Under the pieces are notes generated by a model that had not been told where the DNA came from, searched no databases, and worked only from the letters and a program-made list of their open reading frames with translations. Source: Clostridiales bacterium (lineage in GTDB: Bacteria > Bacillota > Clostridia > Christensenellales > Aristaeellaceae). From it: 64,000 nucleotides of DNA. The stretch lies in assembly GCA_004554085.1 (NCBI GenBank), contig SFNY01000024.1, positions 27,428-91,427 of the forward strand, in the 5' to 3' direction. The translations under genes were made by a program, and so were the position numbers. Below, piece by piece: positions 16,068 through 23,339 of this stretch (the stretch's first letter is position 1; every line of letters begins with the position of its first letter).

Positions 16068-17477
16068 TCAGCCCAGACTGAAGCTGTAGAGCTTGCCGCT
16101 GTCGCCCTGACGGATGAAGTAGAGGGTGTAGGCGGTGGGGTAGGTCTTGCTCTCCTTGCCGAAGCGGGGGATGTAGTCGAAGCTCACCCGGCAGGAGAAG
16201 CAGTCCTCCGAATAGAGGTAGAAGTCCGACACCGCCACGTTCTCGAAGGTGGAGCTCTTGGGCTTCTTGCCCAGGGAGCTGTCGAAGCTCTTGATGCTCT
16301 CGTAGGCGGGGGAGCCCTTCGCGCACTTCTTCAGCACGCTATCCTGGCTGACCTCACGGGTGGAATACTTGGCGATGCGCTTGGCGACCTCCAGGGCGGA
16401 CTCTCCGTACAGCGCCTCCAGCTCGGGATTCTGGGGCAGCTCGCAGCGCCAGCTGTGCTCGCCGTCCTGCGCGGGGTTCTGCACGTTGCCCTGCCGGTCG
16501 GTCACGCGGATGTCGGGCACGCCGCTTTCCGAGGGGAAGGCGTAGCGCACCATGGCCGGGGAGGTCACATCCGAGGGCAGCATGCCCGCCGGAACGATGG
16601 GGATGCCGTCCTCGACAACGTCGTTTGCGTCCAGCACCCGCCCGTCCACCGTCACCGTGAAGCTGCTGGGAACGGTGATGCTGCACGCGATGGCAGGCGC
16701 CGGCGTGGGCTCCGGCTCCACGACCTGCGGCGCCTCAATGCGCACGCTGGTGGTCACCGAGCCGAGGGTCCAGAGCCGGTTGCCGCGCTTCGTCTGCGCG
16801 CCGCTGGGCACCAGCGTGAACTCCGCAAACTTCTCACCGTCCAGCGATACGCGGTAGCGCCGCTCGTTCTCATTGCCGGAGTAGGATTCCGACCAGCTGA
16901 CCTCACGTCCCGCAGCCAGCGCCTGAAGCTGGCTGATGTAGTATGCGCGATCCTCCGCGGGCACATCCTGCATGGAGGTATCCAGGCCGAAGATGGCTTC
17001 GTAATCGCCGCGCTCAAACAGCCGCGCTGCCTGCTGGGCCACGTATTTGGGCTGGGCGGACTCGTAGTCCTCCAGCACGCCGTTCAGGTAGCGCGCGCCC
17101 AGCGCGATGCCCGCGACGCAGAGAATCACCAAGATGAAGTAGACCTGGTAGAAGCGGCTGCGCAGGATGCTCTTTTTGCGCCCGCGCCGCCTGCGCGGGG
17201 AAGCTGCGCGCTTCTTTGCGGTGGATCTGTCCGGGGATTTCTTCGAGGGAACGCTGCTTCGCACCGCACGGGACTTGCCGGACTTGGATGCGCTGTGCTT
17301 GGCCGTGGAATTGCGGGATGCGGCGCTGTGCTCCGGGCGGGATGCATCAGATTTGGCTGTGCTGTGCCTGCCCGCCGTTTCCCGAACGATATCTGTGCTT
17401 GCGTGCCGCGCGGCGTGCTTTCCGGCGCTGTGCACCGGCATGTTTTCTGCTTCGCTGTGTTTCATCGTCCTGTTCAA
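16068..17477 (-). CDS. Bitopic envelope protein with a long basic N-terminal tail, function unknown
   Basis: A 469-aa protein. Residues 1 to about 105 form a low-complexity, basic cytosolic tail rich in Ser, Lys, His, Arg and Ala (repeats such as STAKHSASKSGKS and SPRRRRGRKKS). One transmembrane helix follows (about 112-132, FYQVYFILVILCVAGIALGA), then an extracytoplasmic part with a tract of helix and beta (YVAQQAARLFERGDYEAIFG...), an EPTPAPA linker and two further domains ending in YTLYFIRQGDSGKLYSFSLG. I do not recognise the family; the C-terminal part resembles NTF2-like/TcaA-type folds only loosely. It sits 6 bp downstream of the NAGPA-like gene, so an envelope role is likely. ATG 17465 is an alternative start. 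Confidence 0.6.
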   Translation of the reverse strand: MNRTMKHSEAENMPVHSAGKHAARHASTDIVRETAGRHSTAKSDASRPEHSAASRNSTAKHSASKSGKSRAVRSSVPSKKSPDRSTAKKRAASPRRRRGRKKSILRSRFYQVYFILVILCVAGIALGARYLNGVLEDYESAQPKYVAQQAARLFERGDYEAIFGLDTSMQDVPAEDRAYYISQLQALAAGREVSWSESYSGNENERRYRVSLDGEKFAEFTLVPSGAQTKRGNRLWTLGSVTTSVRIEAPQVVEPEPTPAPAIACSITVPSSFTVTVDGRVLDANDVVEDGIPIVPAGMLPSDVTSPAMVRYAFPSESGVPDIRVTDRQGNVQNPAQDGEHSWRCELPQNPELEALYGESALEVAKRIAKYSTREVSQDSVLKKCAKGSPAYESIKSFDSSLGKKPKSSTFENVAVSDFYLYSEDCFSCRVSFDYIPRFGKESKTYPTAYTLYFIRQGDSGKLYSFSLG

Positions 17478-17483
17478 CCTCCC

Positions 17484-18620
17484 TCAGCGCACGATGAACG
17501 CCGTGGGCAGCTTGCGCGAGCCCGTCAGCGCCACGCCGTTGTTGAGATACTCGCCGTCGAAGTACAGCATGGAGGAGGAACCTCCGTCCAGATTGACCGC
17601 GTTCACCGCGCCGTACTCCAGCATCACCTGAATCAGATCCGCATAGGTCGCGCCCAGGCTGGTCGCCTGACGGCCGTCGATGACCAGCATCAGCACCGCG
17701 CCGTCGGCGCGCTGGCCGATGGCGGTGCGGGGGTTCAGGCCGGAGCTCGCGCCGGTCACGGGCGCGGGTTCGCCGTTGGACACCAGCACCGGGCCGAAGG
17801 CGAGGGCGTCGCGCATGTTGTTTTCCTTCGCCTCCTCGCCGGAGAACTTGCCGAACACCAGAATGTCGTCCTCGTTGAAGCCCACCACGATGTTGTGCAT
17901 GGAGGACTTGTTGGCCTTGTTCAGAATTTCGCCACCCGAGATCACCAGGCCGGTGGGCGTACCGCCGTTTCCGGTGCCGTTGGTGTCCACAAACGCGCCG
18001 CCGTTGACGGCTGCCACCGCGTCGTAGCGTTCGGCGATCTCATGCAGCCGCAGTCCCGCCTTGGAGCTGAACTTTTCGCGGCAAACGCCGACGCATACCC
18101 GGGAGGGATCGTGCACGACCATCATGTAGCCGGTGTAGGTGCCGCCCTTGACGTCGTAGACCTCGATGCCCTCCATGGTGCGCACCGGCTCCTGGGTGGG
18201 CTCGGGCGTGGTCAGCGCCTGCAGATCGGGCAGCGCCTCGACCTGCGCATCGTCGGGGATCGGCGTGGGCTTGGGCGTGGGCGGCGCGATCACGATCAGG
18301 CTCGTGTCGGTGGCCTCCTGCACCTCGCTCACCTGGTTGCGCGCGAGGATTGCGTCCACCTGCGCGGAGCTGTAATAGAGATGCGGAATGAATTTCAGCG
18401 CGCTGGTCTCCAGCATGGTGACGGTCAGCAGGTCGCCCATGGTCTCGGACGGCCCGCGAAAGGCCACCCAGCCGGCACAGTACAGCGCGGCGACGAGCAG
18501 CACGAGCACGGTCAGAAGCGACAGCGCCGTGCGCCAGATGACGCGGCGGATTTTGCGCTTGCGGCGCAGCTTCGCCCTGCGCGCGCGTGCGGCAGGGCTG
18601 GTTTTCTTCTGTACAGCCAT
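17484..18620 (-). CDS. Membrane-anchored phosphodiester glycosidase (NAGPA-domain) protein
   Basis: A 378-aa protein with a basic N-terminus (ARRAKLRRKRKIRR), one membrane anchor (about 30-50), a Pro/Thr linker (PPTPKPTPIPDD) and a NAGPA/DUF2233 domain of about 200 residues. Family motifs are AAVNGGAFV, NPRTAIGQRADGAVLMLVIDGRQ and VNLDGGSSSMLYFDG. NAGPA-domain enzymes cleave sugar-phosphodiester bonds, in bacteria often of exopolysaccharide or wall polymers, so it should act outside the membrane. The promoter is near-consensus, and it forms an operon with the downstream basic-tail protein. Confidence 0.85.
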   Translation of the reverse strand: MAVQKKTSPAARARRAKLRRKRKIRRVIWRTALSLLTVLVLLVAALYCAGWVAFRGPSETMGDLLTVTMLETSALKFIPHLYYSSAQVDAILARNQVSEVQEATDTSLIVIAPPTPKPTPIPDDAQVEALPDLQALTTPEPTQEPVRTMEGIEVYDVKGGTYTGYMMVVHDPSRVCVGVCREKFSSKAGLRLHEIAERYDAVAAVNGGAFVDTNGTGNGGTPTGLVISGGEILNKANKSSMHNIVVGFNEDDILVFGKFSGEEAKENNMRDALAFGPVLVSNGEPAPVTGASSGLNPRTAIGQRADGAVLMLVIDGRQATSLGATYADLIQVMLEYGAVNAVNLDGGSSSMLYFDGEYLNNGVALTGSRKLPTAFIVR

Positions 18621-18652
18621 TTTTCAGCTTCCTCCAGAATGATACTGTTCCT

Positions 18653-18681
18653 ATTATACTTGTTTCGTCGATGAGATGCAA
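18653..18681 (-). promoter_or_regulatory. SigA promoter of the NAGPA-like operon
   Basis: Minus-strand TTGCAT (18676-18681), a 17-bp spacer and TATAAT (18653-18658), about 33 bp upstream of the ATG. Confidence 0.75.
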
Positions 18682-18789
18682 CAATTTCGTCATGAATTCG
18701 TGCGTAAAATTCAATATTCGGCGCGGGATTCCGGGCATGAAAAGACCGCTCCACGGTTCGCAGACTGTGAAGCGGTACTGTTGAACTTG

Positions 18790-19068
18790 TTATTCGCCGA
18801 CGAGCACGCATGCGTCGCCGCAGATTCTTGCGGTGCAGGCGAGCCGCCAGCCCTCGGCGTATTCGTCATCCGGGATGTAGTAGGAGGGGGCGGCGTTCAG
18901 ACTGCCCGAGAGCAGCTGCACGCGGCACTTGCCGCAGGAGCCGAGGCCGGAGCAGGGGGCCTGGATGGGCACCCCTGCGCGCCTGGCGACCGCCAGCAGC
19001 GTCTCGCCCTCCCTTGCGGGGGCGGCGATGGGATCGTCGTCCTCGAAGCGGAATTCAATCACATACAT
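18790..19068 (-). CDS. 2Fe-2S ferredoxin paired with acetyl-CoA synthase
   Basis: A 92-aa plant-type 2Fe-2S ferredoxin with the Cys set in APCSGLGSCGKCRVQLL and LACTA. It closely resembles the N-terminal domain of the RACo-like protein (15.9 kb), including the order of motifs and YIPDDEYAEGWRLAC versus HISEEDYAAGWRLSC. It starts 3 bp after the acsB stop, so it is translated with ACS and is the obvious redox partner for activating the A-cluster or the corrinoid protein. It may have arisen by duplication of the RACo ferredoxin domain. Confidence 0.85.
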   Translation of the reverse strand: MYVIEFRFEDDDPIAAPAREGETLLAVARRAGVPIQAPCSGLGSCGKCRVQLLSGSLNAAPSYYIPDDEYAEGWRLACTARICGDACVLVGE

Positions 19069-19071
19069 GCC

Positions 19072-21195
19072 TTAGAGCAGCGGATCCATGCCCAGCACCG
19101 GATGGCCCTTCTCGGTCAGGAAATTCAGCAGCTCCTCGCCGTCGGTGGTGATGGTCTCGTCGGCGATCATGTCGGTGAAGTTCTCCACGCCGTAGAGCTC
19201 GAAGGCGGCCTTGTTGAGCCTGGGCGCCACGTCGTCCTTCAGCTCCTTGGGCATCCACACGATGCGCTCGATGCCGCCCTCGGCCTTGGCAAACTTCTTG
19301 CTGGCGATGAAGTGGCGGCCGTGGCCCATGAAGCCCGGGGTCTGCACGCCGCCGCCGGTCATGGAGGCCAGCTCGCCGAAGGTCATGCCCGTGGGGGTCA
19401 TGCCGGCGTACTCGCGGTTGCAGATGATGAAGCCGTTGGACATCGGCTCGATGCCGCAGATGCACTCGAAGCAGCCGCAGCTGGTCATGGGATCCTCCAG
19501 GATGGAGTAGAGCGTCACGGTTTCCACCGCGCCCTGGGTGGCGGAGGCGACGGCCTCGTTGACGGTCTCATACGCGCCGGTGCGCTCGTCGGTGCAGCCG
19601 GTCTTGGCGATGGGACGGCAGGGGCCGGTGGGGTTGAGCTGGTTGGTGGCCTTGGCGTCCAGCCAGGACACCGCGCCGCACAGGCCCAGGCGCTCCGGGG
19701 TGACCACGCAGCAGTGGGCCGGGGCGAAGCTCTGGCACAGCGTGCAGGTGTAGAAGGTGTCCACGGATTCGTCGGTCATGGTGGCGAGGCGGTCGTCGCG
19801 CTCGTTGTAGCGCGGCATGGCCTCATCCTTCAGGATGCGCTCGGCCTCGGCGGGATCGGTGACCAGCGTGACCTGGCAGCGGTCGACAACCGCGTCGAAC
19901 TCGTCCATGATCATGGCGTAGAGCACCTCGCCGAAGTGGGTCAGGCGCAGGCCCTTCTCATAGGCCTCCTTGCTGATGCGGATGCGGAACTGGTTGCGCT
20001 GGCCGGTGTGCATCACGCCCTCCATGTAGTTGAACCAGCTGTGGATGTGGCGCTCGATGACGGACTCGAAGTCCTTCTGCATCTTCGCGCCCGCGACCTC
20101 GATGTAGGTGGCCAGCGGATAGTTGCCCTCGGTGGGTTCGGGGCCGACGATGCTGATCTTGTGATCCTCGATCTCGTCCATGCCGCGCATGGTGACCAGT
20201 TCGCAGGTCACGTTCTTGCCGCTGTAGAACTCCACCTGGACGTCCTTCTTGCGGATGATTTCGCCCTCGAACGCGGAGGCGAAGGCCACGGGGATGTTGA
20301 TCTCCTTGACCTTGATCTTGATGCCGCGCAGCTCCAGGGACTTCTTGACGGTCATGCTGTGGTCGGTGACGGCCTCCAGTGCGCCCGGAACCGCCAGATC
20401 GCCGATGGCCTGGTCCACCACCACCGGGAAGCCCAGCGCAATTGCGCCCGCACCGGCGGAGACCACGACCTCGTTGAGCGGGCCGAAGGTGTTGACGAAG
20501 GCCGGAACGCGCTCCTTGGTGTAGGCAAGCAGCGCCGGAAGATCGCCCGCGGCCACGCCGCCGAAGATCAGCGCCGCGCGGATGGCGACGGTCACGACGT
20601 GGATGACTGCGGTCACATCGTGGCCCAGCGGCACCACGCGGAACTCCAGACCCATCTTCACGCCGCCCTCCACCGCCTGATCGATCACGTCGCCGACCAG
20701 GAAGGTGAGCAGACCCTTGGACTGGTAGTCCTTGATGACGCTAACTGCATTGGCGGGATCGTCGGCCTTGCCCAGCACCACGGCCACGCCGGGGATGTCG
20801 CCGGTGACCAGAGGCACGCCCAGGGAGCGGATGATGGGATCCGGCACGAAGCCGATGCCGCCCTCGTTCTCATAGGGCTTTGCGCCGTCGGCGAACTTGA
20901 GACCCTCCAGGATCTCCGCGCCCACGGCGGTGGCCAGGCCCGCGTTCAATGCGTCGCCCAGCTCGGGCTTGTTGGAAATCAGGCTCTTGAGCACGCCCAC
21001 GCAGGCGGGCAGGTCGCCCAGCTTGGTCACCTTCACGCCGGTGGCGGCGTAGATGGTTGGGAAGAAGTAGGCGGTATCCGGGAAGGCGATGGGAGCGTCC
21101 GCACCGTACTTGGCGATGGCGTCGTTCACCGCGCCCTCAGTCAGGCCTGCAACCGCGTTGGAACCGGCAAAAATCAGATCAGTCAAAGCGCTCAT
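19072..21195 (-). CDS. acsB: Acetyl-CoA synthase catalytic subunit (CODH/ACS beta)
   Basis: A 707-aa enzyme that condenses a methyl group from a corrinoid protein, CO and CoA into acetyl-CoA. The A-cluster ligands are present: CTLCQSFAP with HCCVV and LGLCG (about residues 483-506), and GCFEC (about 573-577). The N-terminal CODH-contact/tunnel domain, with FAGSNAVAGLTEGA at the start, is also kept, so the length matches bacterial ACS rather than short archaeal forms. I start at ATG 21195 after GAGGGGA; a longer frame to 21315 is non-coding. No CODH (acsA), corrinoid Fe-S subunits (acsC/D) or methyltransferase (acsE) is adjacent. It has a good promoter and is followed by a ferredoxin gene. Confidence 0.93.
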   Translation of the reverse strand: MSALTDLIFAGSNAVAGLTEGAVNDAIAKYGADAPIAFPDTAYFFPTIYAATGVKVTKLGDLPACVGVLKSLISNKPELGDALNAGLATAVGAEILEGLKFADGAKPYENEGGIGFVPDPIIRSLGVPLVTGDIPGVAVVLGKADDPANAVSVIKDYQSKGLLTFLVGDVIDQAVEGGVKMGLEFRVVPLGHDVTAVIHVVTVAIRAALIFGGVAAGDLPALLAYTKERVPAFVNTFGPLNEVVVSAGAGAIALGFPVVVDQAIGDLAVPGALEAVTDHSMTVKKSLELRGIKIKVKEINIPVAFASAFEGEIIRKKDVQVEFYSGKNVTCELVTMRGMDEIEDHKISIVGPEPTEGNYPLATYIEVAGAKMQKDFESVIERHIHSWFNYMEGVMHTGQRNQFRIRISKEAYEKGLRLTHFGEVLYAMIMDEFDAVVDRCQVTLVTDPAEAERILKDEAMPRYNERDDRLATMTDESVDTFYTCTLCQSFAPAHCCVVTPERLGLCGAVSWLDAKATNQLNPTGPCRPIAKTGCTDERTGAYETVNEAVASATQGAVETVTLYSILEDPMTSCGCFECICGIEPMSNGFIICNREYAGMTPTGMTFGELASMTGGGVQTPGFMGHGRHFIASKKFAKAEGGIERIVWMPKELKDDVAPRLNKAAFELYGVENFTDMIADETITTDGEELLNFLTEKGHPVLGMDPLL

Positions 21196-21286
21196 GATTA
21201 TTCCCCTCACTTTATGAAATCGTGTCTGGGTCGTTTGCTGCAATGCGTCCGGATCCCTCCGGGGGGCATTCCAAGCCTTACTTAAC

Positions 21287-21315
21287 ATTATATTTGAATA
21301 TGGCCGAAATTTCAA
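21287..21315 (-). promoter_or_regulatory. SigA promoter of acsB
   Basis: Minus-strand TTGAAA (21310-21315), a 17-bp spacer and TATAAT (21287-21292), about 90 bp upstream of the start. On the plus strand an extended -10 (TGATATAAT, 21422-21430) without a clear -35 probably serves the divergent DUF4317 gene. Confidence 0.75.
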
Positions 21316-21483
21316 GGGAAATTCAAACTTTCTACGCTATATTTTTGTCGAACGGCGCTGGGACGCGACCGCAATGCAACGAAAAGGTCTTGAATTCTTC
21401 AAACCCTGTTCTGCCGGGGCGTGATATAATTGATACATGTGGGCGCAGGCCCCGACTAAGATTCGCAAGGAAAGGCGCACAGC

Positions 21484-22656
21484 ATGAACAGACAGGAAAT
21501 ATCCGAAATTCGCAGAAGGCTCAACCCCGACAAGAACAGCATCGACTGCATCCTCGGCTGCTACGTGGATGAGAAGGGGGAGATCATCTCCAGCTTCCGC
21601 CACTCGCTGCTGACCCTGCCTCAGGAGGAGGCGGAGAAGTATCTGGCGCTGTTCCGCAAGGTGCTCTCCGGCACGCCGGGCAGGAACCTGGTGGAGATCG
21701 AGTTCCGCCCGGATCAGGTGATGGACGGCGATGCGCACCGGCTGCTCACGGCCCTGCGCAACACGAACCTGAAGGTGGATCAGGCGGTGGAGCAGTTCTT
21801 TCAGCGAGTGATCGAGGGCCTGGAAATCGAGGGCAACTACCTGATCCTGCTGATGCACGACACCTACGACATCCCCTTCAGGGCGAAGGATGAATACAAG
21901 TCCGACGAGTACTCCCAGGATTCCTTCCCCTACATCATCTGCTCCATCTGTCCGGTGAAGCTCAGCCGCCCGGCGCTGTGCTATTGCAGCGAGGACAAGG
22001 GCTTCCACGAGCGCGATCTGGACTGGGTCGTGTCCGCACCGGAGCTGGGCTTTCTGTTCCCGTCCTACGAGGACGGCGGCGCGAACATCTACAGCGCCCA
22101 GTACTACACCCGCGACGCCGCCGAGAGCCACGAGGAATTCGTGAATGCCGTCTTTGACAACCGTCCGCCCATGCCCGCAGCGGAACAGAAGGAGATCTTC
22201 GAGGCCCTGCTCAGCGACAGCCTGGCCGATGATTGCAGCCTGGAGGTGGTGCAGGCGGTGCACGAGCAGCTGCGCGAGCGCGTGGAGGAGCGCAAGGCCG
22301 ACAAGACCGCCGAGCCTGCCACCGTCTCCAAGAAGGAGGTGGGCGCGGTGCTGAAGGAGTGTGGCGTGTCCGAGGAGCACGTGGCCGCCTTCGAGGAGCG
22401 CTACGACGAGGAGTTCGGCCCGGCCGTCGATCTCTCCGCCCAGAACATCGTCAACGTCAAGCAGTTCGAGCTCAAGACCCCGGACGTGGTGGTGAAGGTC
22501 AATCCCGAACGCAGCGACCTCATCGAGACCCGCGTCATCGACGGCTCCCGCTACATCCTCATCCGCGCCGACGAGGGCGTGGAGGTCAACGGCGTGAACA
22601 TCTCCATCGGAGATCTGGGCGAGGACGTTTCCGGCGATGACGTTGCCCCGTTCTGA
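21484..22656 (+). CDS. DUF4317-family protein
   Basis: A 390-aa soluble protein fitting DUF4317, a family of unknown function common in Clostridia. Typical stretches are the start MNRQEISEIRRRLNPDKNSI, CYVDEKGEIISSF, LLMHDTYDIP and YIICSICPVKLSRPALCY, with a central ELGFLFPSYEDGGANIYSA and a Val-rich C-terminal domain holding VVKVNPERSDLIETR. No catalytic motif is evident. It stands alone with its own -10 element and terminator and diverges from acsB. Confidence 0.8.
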   Translation: MNRQEISEIRRRLNPDKNSIDCILGCYVDEKGEIISSFRHSLLTLPQEEAEKYLALFRKVLSGTPGRNLVEIEFRPDQVMDGDAHRLLTALRNTNLKVDQAVEQFFQRVIEGLEIEGNYLILLMHDTYDIPFRAKDEYKSDEYSQDSFPYIICSICPVKLSRPALCYCSEDKGFHERDLDWVVSAPELGFLFPSYEDGGANIYSAQYYTRDAAESHEEFVNAVFDNRPPMPAAEQKEIFEALLSDSLADDCSLEVVQAVHEQLRERVEERKADKTAEPATVSKKEVGAVLKECGVSEEHVAAFEERYDEEFGPAVDLSAQNIVNVKQFELKTPDVVVKVNPERSDLIETRVIDGSRYILIRADEGVEVNGVNISIGDLGEDVSGDDVAPF

Positions 22657-22666
22657 ACCATTATGA

Positions 22667-22703
22667 AAAAGGAAGTCCCTCCGGCATGGAAGGACTTCCT
22701 TTT
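22667..22703 (+). terminator. Terminator of the DUF4317 gene
   Basis: A perfect 12-bp stem (AAAAGGAAGTCC / GGACTTCCTTTT) with a 13-nt loop; the A/T ends make it work in both directions. Confidence 0.85.
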
Positions 22704-22704
22704 A

Positions 22705-23312
22705 CGTTATGATGCGTAATGTACCGGGTTTTTGCGTTGGACAGATATACACTAAATACGAGTTGGAATTGCAAATATCATATCGTGTTTGCACCGAAAT
22801 ACCGCAGACAGGTGATCTATGGAGAACTGAGAGCGGAGATTGGACAAATACTAAGGAAGCTATGCGAACAAAAAGGGATCGAGATACACGAAGCAAATGC
22901 GTGTCCGGTCCATATGCTGGTAAGCATACCGCCAAAGATTTCAGTCGCATATGCAGTGGGATATCTGAAAGGAAAAAGTTCGCTGATGATATTTGACAGG
23001 CATGCGAATCTGAAGTACAAGTATGGGAACCGGCATTTCTGGTGCAGAGGATATTATGTGGATACAGTAGGACGGGACAAAGAGGCGATTACAAAGTATA
23101 TCCGAAACCAATTGCAAGAAGATGCGGCCCAGGATCAAATCAGCATAAGAGAACTGGTCGACCCGTTCACGGGTGAGCCGGTAAAAGATGGCAAGAGATA
23201 ACCCCGAAGGGGTTAAAAAGTAAGAGCAGCCCCTTGAGGGGCTGCCCGTGAACGATTAGCTAGTACTAGGCCCTTCTAGGGCCTACTCAGACCACCGGCT
23301 AAGCCGGTGGTC
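22705..23312 (+). mobile_element. IS200/IS605-type element with tnpA only
   Basis: A Y1 transposase gene followed by a 3' flank with four perfect hairpins: AACCCC-GAA-GGGGTT (23200-23214), GCAGCCCC-TTGA-GGGGCTGC (23226-23245), GGCCCT-TCT-AGGGCC (23269-23283) and GACCACCGGC-TAA-GCCGGTGGTC (23290-23312). The last is the likely subterminal right-end hairpin. The left end is not clear and probably lies just after the DUF4317 terminator. No tnpB is present. AT-rich codons in tnpA differ from the GC-rich neighbours, consistent with recent arrival. Confidence 0.75.
22737..23201 (+). CDS. tnpA: IS200/IS605-family transposase TnpA (probably inactive)
   Basis: A Y1 HUH single-strand transposase of about 154 aa. 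Conserved blocks are WNCKYHIVFAPKYRRQ, HMLVSIPPKISV, YLKGKSSLMIFDRHANLKYK and the region of the catalytic Tyr, ITKYIRNQL. The HUH motif is damaged: relatives read C-P-D-H-V/I-H-M at this point, but here the frame reads C-P-V-H-M (about 22901-22915), as if the six bases for Asp-His had been lost in frame. The first metal-binding His is thus missing. I propose TTG 22737 as start; ATG 22719 is the alternative and would add six residues. Confidence 0.8.
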   Translation: MDRYTLNTSWNCKYHIVFAPKYRRQVIYGELRAEIGQILRKLCEQKGIEIHEANACPVHMLVSIPPKISVAYAVGYLKGKSSLMIFDRHANLKYKYGNRHFWCRGYYVDTVGRDKEAITKYIRNQLQEDAAQDQISIRELVDPFTGEPVKDGKR

Positions 23313-23339
23313 GTGATTTGGAATTTGATTCGCTTACGA

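Noticed and set aside
13397..16081. 894-codon plus-strand open frame opposite the RACo-like gene
   Set aside because: Mirror of a real gene, with repetitive Ala/Val/Gly/His/Asp composition and no ribosome site.
18676..21285. 869-codon plus-strand open frame opposite acsB
   Set aside because: Antisense shadow; acsB has motifs, promoter and ribosome site.
23200..23312. CRISPR-like repeats near tnpA
   Set aside because: The repeats are hairpins of different sequence without equal spacers; they belong to the IS end.
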